A stretch of DNA of 64,000 nucleotides from JAOAIV01 sp038849555 (GCA_038849555.1 JAWCMT010000003.1:1-64000); one strand, 5' to 3'; positions 8,466-17,271 are shown, counted from the stretch's first letter. Notes: generated from the letters alone by a model not told the origin. Translations and numbers: made by a program.

Positions 8466-9420
8466 ACCATCCGATTTCCGTGTGCCCGAGGTTTACGCGG
8501 ACTGGTGCCCAGGCTGCGGCAACTTCGGCATAATGAACGCATTGCAAATGGCGCTTGCCGAGCTGGGCTTGCAGCAGCATCAAGTCGTGCTTGTTTCGGG
8601 CATAGGCTGCTCGGGGAAAGAAGCACACAACGTAAAATGCTATGGCGTACACACGCTACATGGCAGAACATTACCCTTCGCCATGGGCATCAAAGTTGCA
8701 AACCCTGGATTGGAAGTTTTAGCCATAGGAGGCGACGGCGACGGCCTAGGCATAGGCGCAGGTCACTTTGTCAACGCTGGGAGACGCAACTTGGACATGA
8801 CATACATAATCCACAATAATGGCGTTTATGGGCTGACTAAAGGGCAAGCGTCTCCTACACTGAAGCTTGGCGTGCAGACAAAGTCCTTACCGAAACCGAA
8901 CATTAACGAGGCTGTAAACAGCATTGGCTTAGCGATAATTTCTGGCTTCACGTTCGCGGCAAGGTCATACGCCTACGACGTTAGACACTTGAAAGACACA
9001 ATAAAACAAGCTATTCAGCATAAGGGTTTGGCGTTCATAGACTGCTTGCAGCCATGTCCCACGTACAACAACGTAACCACTAAAGAATGGTACGCGGGAG
9101 AAGACCGAAAAGACCCAAGCGGAAAACCGCAGCCTAGGCTTTACAAGCTGGAGGAAACAGGCTTCGACCCTGTTGTGCATGACTGGACGGAGGATTTCCA
9201 AAAGAAAATTGCGGCGCTCGACAAAGCACGCGAATGGGGCGACAAAATCCCCATAGGCGTCTTCTACAAGAACGAGCTGGAGCCCACCTTCCAAGACCGG
9301 CTATCAAGTAGGATACCCTTCTACATGGAGAGACCGCCAGCTAAGCAGAGACTCTGTGATGAAAACGGATTCTCCGCAGTGGACTTGGCAGAGTTCATGA
9401 AAGAATTGAAGACAACCTAA
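8455..9420 (+). CDS. 2-oxoacid:ferredoxin oxidoreductase, beta subunit
   Basis: ThDP- and iron-sulfur-binding partner of the preceding gene (321 residues). It shows DWCPGCGNFGIMNAL near residue 16 and SGIGCSGK near residue 48 (cluster cysteines). GGDGDGLGIGAGHF near residue 100, followed by IIHNNGVYGLTKGQ, is the ThDP motif, and CPTYNN near 200 supplies another conserved cysteine. The start is TTG 8455: a near-perfect Shine-Dalgarno GGAGGTG at 8441-8447 lies seven bases upstream and there is no better ATG. The gene overlaps the alpha gene, so translation is probably coupled. Confidence 0.92.
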   Translation: MALKPSDFRVPEVYADWCPGCGNFGIMNALQMALAELGLQQHQVVLVSGIGCSGKEAHNVKCYGVHTLHGRTLPFAMGIKVANPGLEVLAIGGDGDGLGIGAGHFVNAGRRNLDMTYIIHNNGVYGLTKGQASPTLKLGVQTKSLPKPNINEAVNSIGLAIISGFTFAARSYAYDVRHLKDTIKQAIQHKGLAFIDCLQPCPTYNNVTTKEWYAGEDRKDPSGKPQPRLYKLEETGFDPVVHDWTEDFQKKIAALDKAREWGDKIPIGVFYKNELEPTFQDRLSSRIPFYMERPPAKQRLCDENGFSAVDLAEFMKELKTT

Positions 9421-9483
9421 GCTGCGCCATAAAATTGCGGAAAGGATATTACTTTTTTATTCTATGATAGCTATAGAAAAGAA

Positions 9484-9924
9484 ATGAGCCTAGATAAATA
9501 TCAGAAAAAACGAAACTTTGAGAAGACAAGCGAACCTAAAGGCGAAGTAACCGTGGGCGAAAGCAAAATTTACGTGATACAAAGGCACGCTGCAACACAC
9601 TTACACTTCGACTTGCGATTAGAAATGGATGGCGTACTAAAAAGCTGGGCAGTCCCAAAAGAACCGCCCACAGAAGCAAACGTAAAGCGACTGGCAGTGC
9701 AAGTAGAAGACCATCCAGTTGAATACGCAAATTTTGAGGGCACAATACCTGAAGGCGAATACGGCGCTGGCACCGTGGAAATCTGGGACAAAGGAACCTA
9801 CAAGCTAATTGACAGGAAAGAAGACAAACTCATCGTGGAAATCGAAGGCGCCAAACTGCAAGGCACTTACGTGCTGATAAGGCTGAAGGATAAAAAGAAC
9901 TGGCTCTTTTTCAAAAAGAAATAA
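9484..9924 (+). CDS. stand-alone LigD-type 3'-phosphoesterase (PE domain)
   Basis: A 146-residue protein equal to the 3'-phosphoesterase domain that in many bacteria is fused to DNA ligase D. The signature YVIQRHAATHLHFDLRLEM (residues 31-49) holds the conserved His, His, Asp and Arg/Glu metal and phosphate ligands. KSWAVPKEPP, VQVEDHPVEYANFEGTIPEGEYGAG and the W-D-G/T strand follow in family order. Known members trim 3'-phosphate or 3'-ribonucleotide ends, suggesting DNA end repair. No Ku, ligase or primase gene is nearby, so partners are unknown. Start ATG 9484 has an AAAAGAA purine run just upstream. Confidence 0.9.
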   Translation: MSLDKYQKKRNFEKTSEPKGEVTVGESKIYVIQRHAATHLHFDLRLEMDGVLKSWAVPKEPPTEANVKRLAVQVEDHPVEYANFEGTIPEGEYGAGTVEIWDKGTYKLIDRKEDKLIVEIEGAKLQGTYVLIRLKDKKNWLFFKKK

Positions 9925-9996
9925 TATGATACCCTAAAAAATCTCCTTTGTTAAAGCAAGCCAAATTTTTGAAAAGAGCGCTTCCTTTTTGTGCGC

Positions 9997-10287
9997 TCAC
10001 AAAACGGTTAATGTTCCGAATTTTCCGACGTTAAGCTGGATTTCACCCTTAAAGCTGGTCACGTAACCGTTTTCAATTTTTATCGTGTCATTGACGTTGA
10101 CTTGGTCTATCTGCTCGTTCCAAAGTGTCAGCTTTATGCTTCCTGTTTCATCAGCAATCATGGCGTCGGCTACAGTGTAAGTTTCATCTTTGAATCTGGA
10201 CATAACTTGCCGTGGTGCACCCTTCTCCACGACTTTTGCTTCAACATTGACACGTTTCATTCCATTCTTTAATTCGCTAATTTTCAT
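9997..10287 (-). CDS. OB-fold single-stranded-nucleic-acid-binding protein (SSB/RPA-like)
   Basis: A 96-residue single OB fold. The pattern KISELKNGMKRVNVEAKVVEKG, then DETGSIKLTLWNEQ and IKIENGYVTSFKGEIQLNVGKFG, is that of the archaeal RPA/SSB-like OB domain (as in crenarchaeal SSB), without the flexible acidic tail of the full SSB. It probably binds single-stranded DNA or RNA. It is convergent with the PE-domain gene at 9484-9924, 72 bases away. Confidence 0.82.
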   Translation of the reverse strand: MKISELKNGMKRVNVEAKVVEKGAPRQVMSRFKDETYTVADAMIADETGSIKLTLWNEQIDQVNVNDTIKIENGYVTSFKGEIQLNVGKFGTLTVL

Positions 10288-10480
10288 ATTTAATCACCCG
10301 AGTTAATCCTTCACCCTATCCTTTAGCTAATTTTGCCAAGGACCTTGGTGAGATTTTACTTGCAAAAGTGCCTTTTAATCCATATAAATCTTGCTAGCTA
10401 AAGCCAAAGCCACCACAGGAACGCTAAAGCACACGCATAATATGGAAAAACCACATGTGCCACATGCTACCTCTTGTCGT

Positions 10481-11731
10481 TTATATCCCTAATAGTAAAC
10501 CTAAAATTATAATCGTCAAAAACAGGCTTATTCCTGACACAAAAAGACACTTCATCCACCCGAACGCAACTACGCTTGGACTGGCCGCAGTTTCCAACAC
10601 GGTTTTTCCCAAGCTTGCCTGCTCCGCAATTTTCTCGTCACTGGTTATGGCGCGAATAATAAAGGTGCCTAAGGCAATAATCCAGATATAAAAGGCTATT
10701 TGAATTATGCCGCCCACAAAACTGACAGATGATATAGAGTTTAAAATGACTTGCCGCGCAGCTTCATATTCTTCTGGGGCACCTGCCAATACCTCAAGCG
10801 GATAGTAAAGGTTAGGCAGTGACGTATAAACTACCGCGGTTATAACGGCTTGTATGACTATAACAACCAAGGCGAACCCAACAGCGATCATCAGCGGACG
10901 CCAGACCACATTGCCCTTTAGCCCCCTAATTATCACGTACATTAGTCCTGTCAACAAGAGCCATTCAAAGAGAAACGGGGCAATCGCATTCAACGCCGCG
11001 TTTGCAAAGTATGCGATACCATAAAAGTCAAGAAGCAATTCGTAATCACCTTTGAAGAACAATTGGTCAATCAACAAATCAACATCTGCGCTACGTGCCC
11101 ATGTGAATTCAAGCTTCAGTCCAGTTATATTCTCCCACGTGGCAACAGCCTCATTAGCCTGCCAGCCATCAGAACCGACGCCAACTGGAAGGGTTATATT
11201 ATTCCAAACGTTAACGCCGCTATTTGCGAGCTCGCCTGTTAAGTCAAAATAAAAGCTTGAATCACCCAAAGAATACAAATAAAGAGATGCCCTTTCAGAC
11301 TTTACTTCGGGAGAAAGCTGCTTCACACGGAAGGAAATGTTCTGGAAGCCCCCAACGCCGCAATTCAGTGAACCGTTAAAGCGAATTTCCATCCAAACAC
11401 TACTGGCATCATTGGCGGTAAACTCGATGCTGGCAGTGGCGTAGGTGCTGTTTATGTAATCATCGGTGTTATTGCGGATAGCTAAGCCCTCGCTGGCTTT
11501 CCAAAACGCCGCATTCTCCGTCCACAAGTCTCCCTGCGCAATCAAAGGCGCTGTTTGAGGCGCAGTTAACTCAACGTAGGATCGGGATGCAACCACATAA
11601 GAACTGCCAAGTTGAGCTAACACGAAAAGAGACAGCAAAAGGATAGGCCCGACATAGCTGGTTTTCCGGATTATTTCCGTAAACACCTTGTGTGGGGCAT
11701 AAATCACTTTTAGTATTTCTTTGATTGGCAC
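10481..11731 (-). CDS. Yip1-domain membrane protein with an inserted extracytoplasmic domain
   Basis: A 416-residue membrane protein. It begins like Yip1-family proteins (KEILKVIYAPHKVFTEI), followed by a first membrane helix (residues 25-48). Residues about 55-230 form a soluble, beta-rich, probably outside domain with a carbohydrate-binding-like look (SVWMEIRFNGSLN, WNNITLPVG, GLKLEFTWARS). Four or five membrane helices follow to the C-terminus. Start is GTG 11731. Function unknown. The jelly-roll-like insertion resembles sugar-binding modules, but this is a shape argument only. Confidence 0.7.
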   Translation of the reverse strand: MPIKEILKVIYAPHKVFTEIIRKTSYVGPILLLSLFVLAQLGSSYVVASRSYVELTAPQTAPLIAQGDLWTENAAFWKASEGLAIRNNTDDYINSTYATASIEFTANDASSVWMEIRFNGSLNCGVGGFQNISFRVKQLSPEVKSERASLYLYSLGDSSFYFDLTGELANSGVNVWNNITLPVGVGSDGWQANEAVATWENITGLKLEFTWARSADVDLLIDQLFFKGDYELLLDFYGIAYFANAALNAIAPFLFEWLLLTGLMYVIIRGLKGNVVWRPLMIAVGFALVVIVIQAVITAVVYTSLPNLYYPLEVLAGAPEEYEAARQVILNSISSVSFVGGIIQIAFYIWIIALGTFIIRAITSDEKIAEQASLGKTVLETAASPSVVAFGWMKCLFVSGISLFLTIIILGLLLGI

Positions 11732-11782
11732 GATAGCTGAGCTCCGCTTATCACATCAACACACGTAGTTATTAACTGTTCG

Positions 11783-13291
11783 TTACAACCCAAGCTTGAG
11801 CCTTCGGTAAGCAGGGTAGTCCACGTACTCCACGAACGGGCTATCCGCTTGCGCTCGCACAGTGAACTTTTGGCGTTGCCGCTTATCCGCTATCTGGCTT
11901 GTTGTTCTTAGTAGGTAAGCGTCACTTCCCGCGCCTGAGCCGTAGCTGGTGATTAATATCAACTCGTCAGGTTTGGCAATGTCCAATATCGACGCTAAGC
12001 CTATGGGTGAGCAGCCTGAGTAAGTGTTGCCGAACTTGTTGATTTGAAGCGAAGCCGCATATTGCTCTTCTTTGAAGCCAAGCTCCTTTGCGACTCTAAC
12101 GGGAAACTGAGGATTGGGCTGGTGCGTGACAAAATAGTTTATGTCGCTTGCTTTCAAGCGGAGCTTTTCCATGAGCTTAGCGGTTGCCTTTCGGACATGT
12201 TTAAAGTATGCGGGGTCTCCTGTGAATCTGCCACCGTGCATGGGGAAAGGCTCGCCGTCTCTGCGCCAAAAGTCAGGCGTATCAGAAGTGCATGAGTACC
12301 AGCCTTCAATTTCAGCAATGACATCATGCTTCCCAAAGATAAAGGCGGCGCCGCCATAGCCAACGAAGAGGTCTAATTCGCCACCTGGACAGCCTCTAGG
12401 CGCAGCTTGAGAGTTATCCGCGCCTATAACCATCGCGTACTTTATGTCTGAATTAGGATAGTTAACAAGTGCGGCGGCATCTTTGAACATGCTTGAGGCC
12501 GCTTTGCACGCGAATTCGGTGTCCACTGCGTCAACGCCTTGAACGTCACCTTCTTCTTCGCCAAGCTTCAAGACTTGCGCAACCTTTGAGGCTATGGGCT
12601 TAACGGCGTATGGATTTGATTCAGAGCCAACGTAAATTTTGCCAACCAGCGCGCTGTCCACGCCAGAGTGGATTAGCGCGAGTTTTCCAGCTTCAACCGC
12701 GGCGGTTATGGCGTCTTCATCAATGAAGGGAACTGCACGCTCGATGCTGCCTTCTTTTATTCTGAAACGTGAAACGTAAACGCCATAGCCTACAATGCCC
12801 GGCGCATCGTACTCTTTGCTGGGCTGAACAGGCTTGTATTCTTGATGTGGATAATACTCGTCGGCAAAAGTAAATGCCAAAGAAATTGTAGGGACAACAT
12901 CGCTTTTACCCACTGAGTAGCGCCGTCTAAAACGTGGAACCACTTCTCGGCCCTCGAGACTTGAAAAATCAATTTCCTCATCGTCCCTAATTATTTGGTC
13001 AGTAAGCCTGCCTGGCACTCTGATTTGCCCATTATGGAAGGAAATTATGCCGTAGACGTAGTTGCCTAGTTTCGTAAACTTGTTAGTAGGCTCCCTAACA
13101 AGAGTGCATAGCTCGAGTTTTCCTTTTTCATAGAAGAGGTCTATACTGTCCATTTTACCGAAGCTTTTTCTGCCGCAGTTTCCGCAGTAGTCACGCACTT
13201 CGAAGTATTCTTTACCGCAGATTTTGCAGCGACTAGCCTTCAATCTATCGCCAAGGTAAGAAACACGTCTCTCTATGGGTTCGCTACTCAT
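11783..13291 (-). CDS. DUF35-HMG-CoA synthase fusion protein
   Basis: A 502-residue fusion. Residues 1-150 form a DUF35 unit: a rubredoxin-like zinc ribbon (C22, C25, C36, C39) and an OB fold. Residues about 165-480 are 3-hydroxy-3-methylglutaryl-CoA synthase, with the catalytic set intact: E224 in VGSES, nucleophile C262 in EFACKA, and H390 in VTHQPNP. The enzyme joins acetoacetyl-CoA and acetyl-CoA in the archaeal mevalonate route to isoprenoid lipids. In other archaea the DUF35 protein is a separate gene that bridges thiolase and HMG-CoA synthase; here it is fused in front. Two bases separate it from the thiolase-like gene upstream, so the pair is an operon. Confidence 0.9.
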   Translation of the reverse strand: MSSEPIERRVSYLGDRLKASRCKICGKEYFEVRDYCGNCGRKSFGKMDSIDLFYEKGKLELCTLVREPTNKFTKLGNYVYGIISFHNGQIRVPGRLTDQIIRDDEEIDFSSLEGREVVPRFRRRYSVGKSDVVPTISLAFTFADEYYPHQEYKPVQPSKEYDAPGIVGYGVYVSRFRIKEGSIERAVPFIDEDAITAAVEAGKLALIHSGVDSALVGKIYVGSESNPYAVKPIASKVAQVLKLGEEEGDVQGVDAVDTEFACKAASSMFKDAAALVNYPNSDIKYAMVIGADNSQAAPRGCPGGELDLFVGYGGAAFIFGKHDVIAEIEGWYSCTSDTPDFWRRDGEPFPMHGGRFTGDPAYFKHVRKATAKLMEKLRLKASDINYFVTHQPNPQFPVRVAKELGFKEEQYAASLQINKFGNTYSGCSPIGLASILDIAKPDELILITSYGSGAGSDAYLLRTTSQIADKRQRQKFTVRAQADSPFVEYVDYPAYRRLKLGL

Positions 13292-13293
13292 TT

Positions 13294-14493
13294 TTACTCT
13301 CTCCCTAAGATGGTAACATACGCTTTGGTGCCGAAGCCCTCAAACTCTAACGCACAGCCAAAGCGCGGTGTCGCTTGGTTAATTTTAACTTGTCGGGCAC
13401 CAGCCTCGTCTCGCAATTGCTTAAAGATTTCGAATATTTGAGCGCCGCCAGTGGCGCCTAGCGGATTTCCATCTGCTTTTAAACCGCCGTTCGTGTTAAC
13501 GAAAATGGGCTTACCGTTTATTTCATAGTAGCCACTGCCATCTTGACAGTCTCCACGTATGTTTCGCCATGCTGTGCCCGGCTCACAAAAACCCAAGTCT
13601 TCAAAAGACACCATTTCCATCACGGTAGACTGATCGTAAACCTCTACGATTGGTATGTCCACAGGGGCTATTCCAGCCATTTTCAAGGCACTTTTCGCTG
13701 CGAGTTTGGTAGCGGCAAAATGTGTGAGATCGTCTCTTCCTGAGAAATTCAAATAATCCGTGGCTGAAGAAAAACCTAAGACGTAAACAGGCTGTGTCGT
13801 CATTTTTTTGGCTATGGCTTCGCTTGTAAGAATAAGCGCAGACGCGCCATCAGAAATCGGCGCGAAATCATAAAGTCCCAACGGTTTATTCACCACTTTC
13901 CTTGCGCTTAAGACTTGCTCGATAGTTATCTTTCGCTGAAATTGTGCATACTCGTTTTTTGTGGCATTAGCGTGATTTTTGACGGCAACTTGTGCCAACG
14001 CAACATTAAGCTTGTCTAGGTTCTCGCCTGTTATTCCATACTTCTTTATGTAAGCCCTAAACATAAGCTCATGGTTTGTTTCTGGCGTGCCGCCAGCATA
14101 GTAGCTCCACGGATCCTCAAGAAGCATAAGGTCATCGCGGATTTTGTCCCAGCGATCCGTCATCTTCTCTATGCCGCCCACCAAGACAGTGCTGTATACG
14201 CCGGCTTGGATGGCGTGGCAAGCTGCTAATAGCGCAGCGCTGACTGATCGGGTAACTTCCATGGGAACATGAAGCTCGGTGAGCTCGGATAAGAAACCTT
14301 CCTCTAAACCTAGCTTATTGGTGATTGGGAGAAAACAGTCTGAAAGATAACATGCTTCCAAGTCTTTGCGCTCTATGTCGCATTCTTGTGAAGCGGCAAG
14401 CCAAGCTTCTTCGATTAGCTTTTCTGGCTCTTTTCCATAGTGTTCTCCAAACTTTGTTCGGCCAACAGCAACTATTGCTGGGCGATTTTTCAT
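13294..14493 (-). CDS. thiolase-like protein lacking the usual catalytic residues
   Basis: A 399-residue thiolase-fold protein of the archaeal acetyl-CoA acetyltransferase type (VAVGRTKFGE at the N-terminus, VLVGGIEKMTD near 102, NGGLKADGNPLGATGGAQ near 335). At the nucleophile site, where relatives have ACASG, it has TRSVSAAL (residues 81-88) with no cysteine. The HDCF-type motif is VYDQS (285-289), and the catalytic GHP is GNP (342-344). It therefore looks non-catalytic, or works by another chemistry. Start is ATG 14493, just after a GGGGGAAG ribosome site; a TTG 24 bases upstream would bury that site. It is first in the operon with the DUF35-HMG-CoA synthase. Confidence 0.88.
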   Translation of the reverse strand: MKNRPAIVAVGRTKFGEHYGKEPEKLIEEAWLAASQECDIERKDLEACYLSDCFLPITNKLGLEEGFLSELTELHVPMEVTRSVSAALLAACHAIQAGVYSTVLVGGIEKMTDRWDKIRDDLMLLEDPWSYYAGGTPETNHELMFRAYIKKYGITGENLDKLNVALAQVAVKNHANATKNEYAQFQRKITIEQVLSARKVVNKPLGLYDFAPISDGASALILTSEAIAKKMTTQPVYVLGFSSATDYLNFSGRDDLTHFAATKLAAKSALKMAGIAPVDIPIVEVYDQSTVMEMVSFEDLGFCEPGTAWRNIRGDCQDGSGYYEINGKPIFVNTNGGLKADGNPLGATGGAQIFEIFKQLRDEAGARQVKINQATPRFGCALEFEGFGTKAYVTILGRE

Positions 14494-14612
14494 GATACTT
14501 CCCCCTTTTGATAGCAAATATCCTTTTCCAAAATGGCTATTAAGTGTTTGCCATATTCGGTTTAATTTGCCGGAGCAATCAGGGAGCAGATCGTTGCGTT
14601 AGGTCTTATTTT

Positions 14613-14978
14613 TTATAGGATGGTGACAATGGCTATGAGGTTGTTTGCGACGACGAGCATGAGCACCGTGAATGAGGTAAAATATCCTGATCTCAGGAAA
14701 AGTTTTCCAAAATTTGAGTTGACACCCAAAACTTCTTCCATTGCGTAGCCCTTGTAAAATAAAAGGCCTATGAGCATGGCCGCTGCGAGTTTTATGATGC
14801 TGTAAACCAGAATATTTGAGCTTACTGCGCCTGCAAATAAGGGATTAAGTTCCACTGCGCCGAAATAATGTACTCCCAGAATTGTGGTTAACCAGTCTAA
14901 TATGCCCAGTAAAATTAGAATGAGTCCCAGCGCCAGTGCTTTTTTGAACGTGCTTTTTCCCTCGGCTTTTCAGCACAT
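14613..14978 (-). pseudogene. DUF5658-like small membrane protein with disrupted 5' end
   Basis: The frame ends at 14613 and can be read as coding back to about 14967. It includes a first membrane helix with LDWLTTILGVHYFGAVELNPLF, a pattern typical of DUF5658 membrane proteins, then two or three more helices. But no ATG, GTG or TTG precedes that helix: the in-frame ATG at 14978 is followed two codons later by TGA (14972-14970). A GTG at 14976 in another frame would join the good frame if one base were added or lost in the six-T run at 14940-14945. GTG 14855 gives an 80-residue form that lacks the first helix. Either a frameshift/assembly error or a decaying gene. Confidence 0.6.
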
Positions 14979-15238
14979 GCTACCTAGTGCTATGGCATTA
15001 TGTTAGATACGAGTTTTGAATGTTGTTGGTAAGAACTGATGTACACTTGCACAAGAAAGTAAACTTAAAAATGTAAAAATTAAATGCGCAGATATGACTA
15101 TTTTAGCTTTGAATGGTAAAAGTATGCAGCAGATATGTTGAACAATAAATCAATGCGTACATGTCACAATTTTCAATGGGATAACCTTGTTGTGGATATA
15201 AAAATGGCAGCTTTTTCAGGATACCTTGTTATGCGGTT
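14979..15238. other. intergenic, AT-rich, no gene recognised
   Basis: This gap between the 5' end of the disrupted membrane-protein gene and the 3' end of the nicotinate phosphoribosyltransferase gene holds no convincing open frame, tRNA or box C/D element. It must contain the promoter for the minus-strand gene at 14613-14978, but no single TATA element stands out. Confidence 0.4.
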
Positions 15239-16630
15239 TTAGCTGAAAGTAAACTCTGTTTTCTTCAACTGCCTCTTCAATCTTCGGATAAGCTTCTCTA
15301 GCTCGCGGCTTAGTTCCACTGGATACATTGGCGCATTCGTCAACTTCTTGTACTTCACAGGAAGCCACGCCAAGTTTTCCGCTGCGGTTTCACGTATCTT
15401 TTCAAGGGAGGGAAGGTCGTATACTATTTCGCCTTTTTCCATGACTTTAACAAGCAAGGGTTCACCTTCTATTTTCTCATCAGTCAATGCAATAACGTCT
15501 TTTGCAAAGTTGCCGTTTTCGTCTTTAAATCTGTAGACTTGCTTACGCCCAGGCAAGGTGGCTTTGCCTTCGCTGAGCTTCATAATAGGCGAAAACGTGC
15601 CCTTTTTGTTCATTGTCTCGCACAGCTTGTATATCACGTCAACATAGGGTCTGTCTGCTGAAGTGCCCATTTTAGTGCCGACGCCGAAAGCATCAATTTT
15701 GGCGCCTTTATTGAGTAAATCCTCTATTCTAAACTCGTCAAGATCACCGCTCGCAAAAATCTTAACATACTGCAAGCCATTCTCATCTAAGATTTTCCTA
15801 ACTTTTTTACTCACTTCAACCAAATCCCCGCTGTCCAGCCTAACGCCGCCAAGCCTGCAGCCCTTGGCTTCAAGTTCTTTGGCAACAGCAACCGCCTTTT
15901 CTGCACCAGCGATTTCATCATAAGTATCAATTAGAAGCGTAGACCTATCTGGAAATGTCTTTGCAAAAGCGCGAAAGGCTTCTATCTCCCTCTCGTAGGA
16001 CATGATGAAGCTATGCGCCATAGTACCGAATACGGGAATGCCATACGCTAAGCCTGCCAGCACATTGGAGGTGCCCTGGCATCCAGCGATGTAGCTGCAC
16101 CGCGCCACCTTCATTCCAGCGTCAATGCCGTGCTCACGTCTCAAGCCAAATTCGATTACCCCCTTGCCTTTGGCGGCTTGCACAACGCGCGACGCCTTCG
16201 TTGCAATCGTCGTTTGCAGGTTGACGGTGTTAAGCAGAAAAGTCTCCACCAACTGCGCCTCTATTATGGGTGCGGTTACACGAATTAGCGGTTCACATGG
16301 AAACATAACGGTACCCTCCGGTACAGCCCATACATCGCCCGTGAACCGAAAATCTCGAAGGTAATCGAGAAACTGCTGGTTAAAACCATGCTTCTTGAGG
16401 TAGGCAAGATGCTCTTCAGTAAACTTTACGCTTTTAAGATAAAGAAGAACTTGCTCCAGCCCAGCGAAGAGAAAATATGAGCGATTTTCGGGCAACCGCC
16501 TTATAAACAGGTCAAAGGTTGCGGGCTCAAACTTTTGGTTGTCAAAGTAGCTTGCGCACATCGTTAACTCGTAAAAGTCGGTGAACAAGCTCATGTTTTG
16601 CTCATTCTGATAATCAAGAAAAGAGTTCAT
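15239..16630 (-). CDS. pncB: nicotinate phosphoribosyltransferase
   Basis: A 463-residue enzyme that makes nicotinate mononucleotide from nicotinate and PRPP (NAD salvage). Evidence includes SLFTDFYELTMCASYF at residues 14-29, FGLRREHGIDAG near 177 and GTMAHSFIMSYERE near 222 (with the catalytic histidine). DTYDEIAGAEKAV, VRLDSGDLVEVSKKVR and FGVGTKMGTSADRPYVDVIYKL are all classical motifs. Length and order are normal. Start ATG 16630 directly precedes the conserved N-terminus. De novo NAD gene nadC lies at 33551-34426, so both routes seem present. Confidence 0.96.
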   Translation of the reverse strand: MNSFLDYQNEQNMSLFTDFYELTMCASYFDNQKFEPATFDLFIRRLPENRSYFLFAGLEQVLLYLKSVKFTEEHLAYLKKHGFNQQFLDYLRDFRFTGDVWAVPEGTVMFPCEPLIRVTAPIIEAQLVETFLLNTVNLQTTIATKASRVVQAAKGKGVIEFGLRREHGIDAGMKVARCSYIAGCQGTSNVLAGLAYGIPVFGTMAHSFIMSYEREIEAFRAFAKTFPDRSTLLIDTYDEIAGAEKAVAVAKELEAKGCRLGGVRLDSGDLVEVSKKVRKILDENGLQYVKIFASGDLDEFRIEDLLNKGAKIDAFGVGTKMGTSADRPYVDVIYKLCETMNKKGTFSPIMKLSEGKATLPGRKQVYRFKDENGNFAKDVIALTDEKIEGEPLLVKVMEKGEIVYDLPSLEKIRETAAENLAWLPVKYKKLTNAPMYPVELSRELEKLIRRLKRQLKKTEFTFS

Positions 16631-16893
16631 GCGCTATACTGAAAACCTAAGGAAATTTAATTCTTTCTGAACAAGCCACAAGCCGTTATCATGCGCGGGT
16701 GCAATAGCGCAGCTTATGCACGAATTCACAAGTAACGCCCTTTCCAAGCCAACCAACAGTTCAAGCTATGTATAGAGGAGGTATAAATTCCACCAAGCAC
16801 AACAATGCAGCCTGCAACCCCGCAACCTGCCGCGACAAAAAGTCACCAATTTATTCCTTCAAACGCGGCGTAATCTGGATTTTGGCTTTGAAA
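16631..16893. other. intergenic, divergent promoter region
   Basis: About 260 bases between pncB (minus) and the SUI1 gene (plus). An upstream in-frame extension of the SUI1 frame (from 16768) is not coding-like and lies ahead of the TATA box. A strong Shine-Dalgarno-like GAGGAGGT at 16775-16782 has no start codon at proper spacing; I see no gene attached to it. Confidence 0.4.
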
Positions 16894-16903
16894 CTTTTAT
16901 ATA
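16894..16903 (+). promoter_or_regulatory. TATA box of the SUI1/aIF1 gene (leaderless transcript)
   Basis: CTTTTATATA lies about 30-40 bases ahead of ATG 16933. An archaeal start site some 25 bases beyond the box centre falls at about 16925-16930, so the message would be almost leaderless. This decides in favour of ATG 16933 over the upstream ATGs at 16903 and 16915. Confidence 0.6.
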
Positions 16904-16932
16904 TGCCGACGTCAATGCTATGTTTGAGCGTC

Positions 16933-17241
16933 ATGGCTGAAGTTTGTCCAACATGCGGCCTTCCCAAGGACTTATGCGTTTGTGGCGAAATTGAAAAAGA
17001 GCAACAGCGAATCCGCATTAGGCTTGAAACAAGAAAATTCGGCAGACCAATAACCATTGTTGACGGCATAGAAGACCGAAACTCAAACCTCGCGCAGACA
17101 GCGCAGAAGCTAAAAAGTTTTTGCGCTTGCGGCGGAACATCAAAAAACGGTCAAATAATGCTGCAAGGCGATCACCGCGAAAAAGTCCGAGAATTTCTCA
17201 TCAAACATGGATACCCAGAAGACAACATAGAACTGCAATAG
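16933..17241 (+). CDS. translation initiation factor aIF1 (SUI1 family)
   Basis: A 102-residue protein with an N-terminal zinc knuckle (CPTCGLPKDLCVCGE, residues 5-19) and the SUI1 fold: KFGRPITIVDGIE, LAQTAQKLKSFCACGG, GQIMLQGDHREKVREFLIKHGYP. The TKFG-like and QGDHR motifs match archaeal aIF1, which binds the small ribosomal subunit and controls start-codon choice. The start follows from the TATA position and from the usual family N-terminus (MAEVCPTCGLP). Confidence 0.95.
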   Translation: MAEVCPTCGLPKDLCVCGEIEKEQQRIRIRLETRKFGRPITIVDGIEDRNSNLAQTAQKLKSFCACGGTSKNGQIMLQGDHREKVREFLIKHGYPEDNIELQ

Positions 17242-17271
17242 CCACGCAGAGTGCCAGGTGCAAAGTCCAGG

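Noticed and set aside
16775..16782. Strong Shine-Dalgarno-like GAGGAGGT
   Set aside because: No start codon at suitable spacing on the plus strand, and it lies ahead of the SUI1 promoter.
16768..16932. 55-codon upstream extension of the SUI1 frame
   Set aside because: It spans the TATA box and part of the divergent promoter region, and the family begins at ATG 16933.
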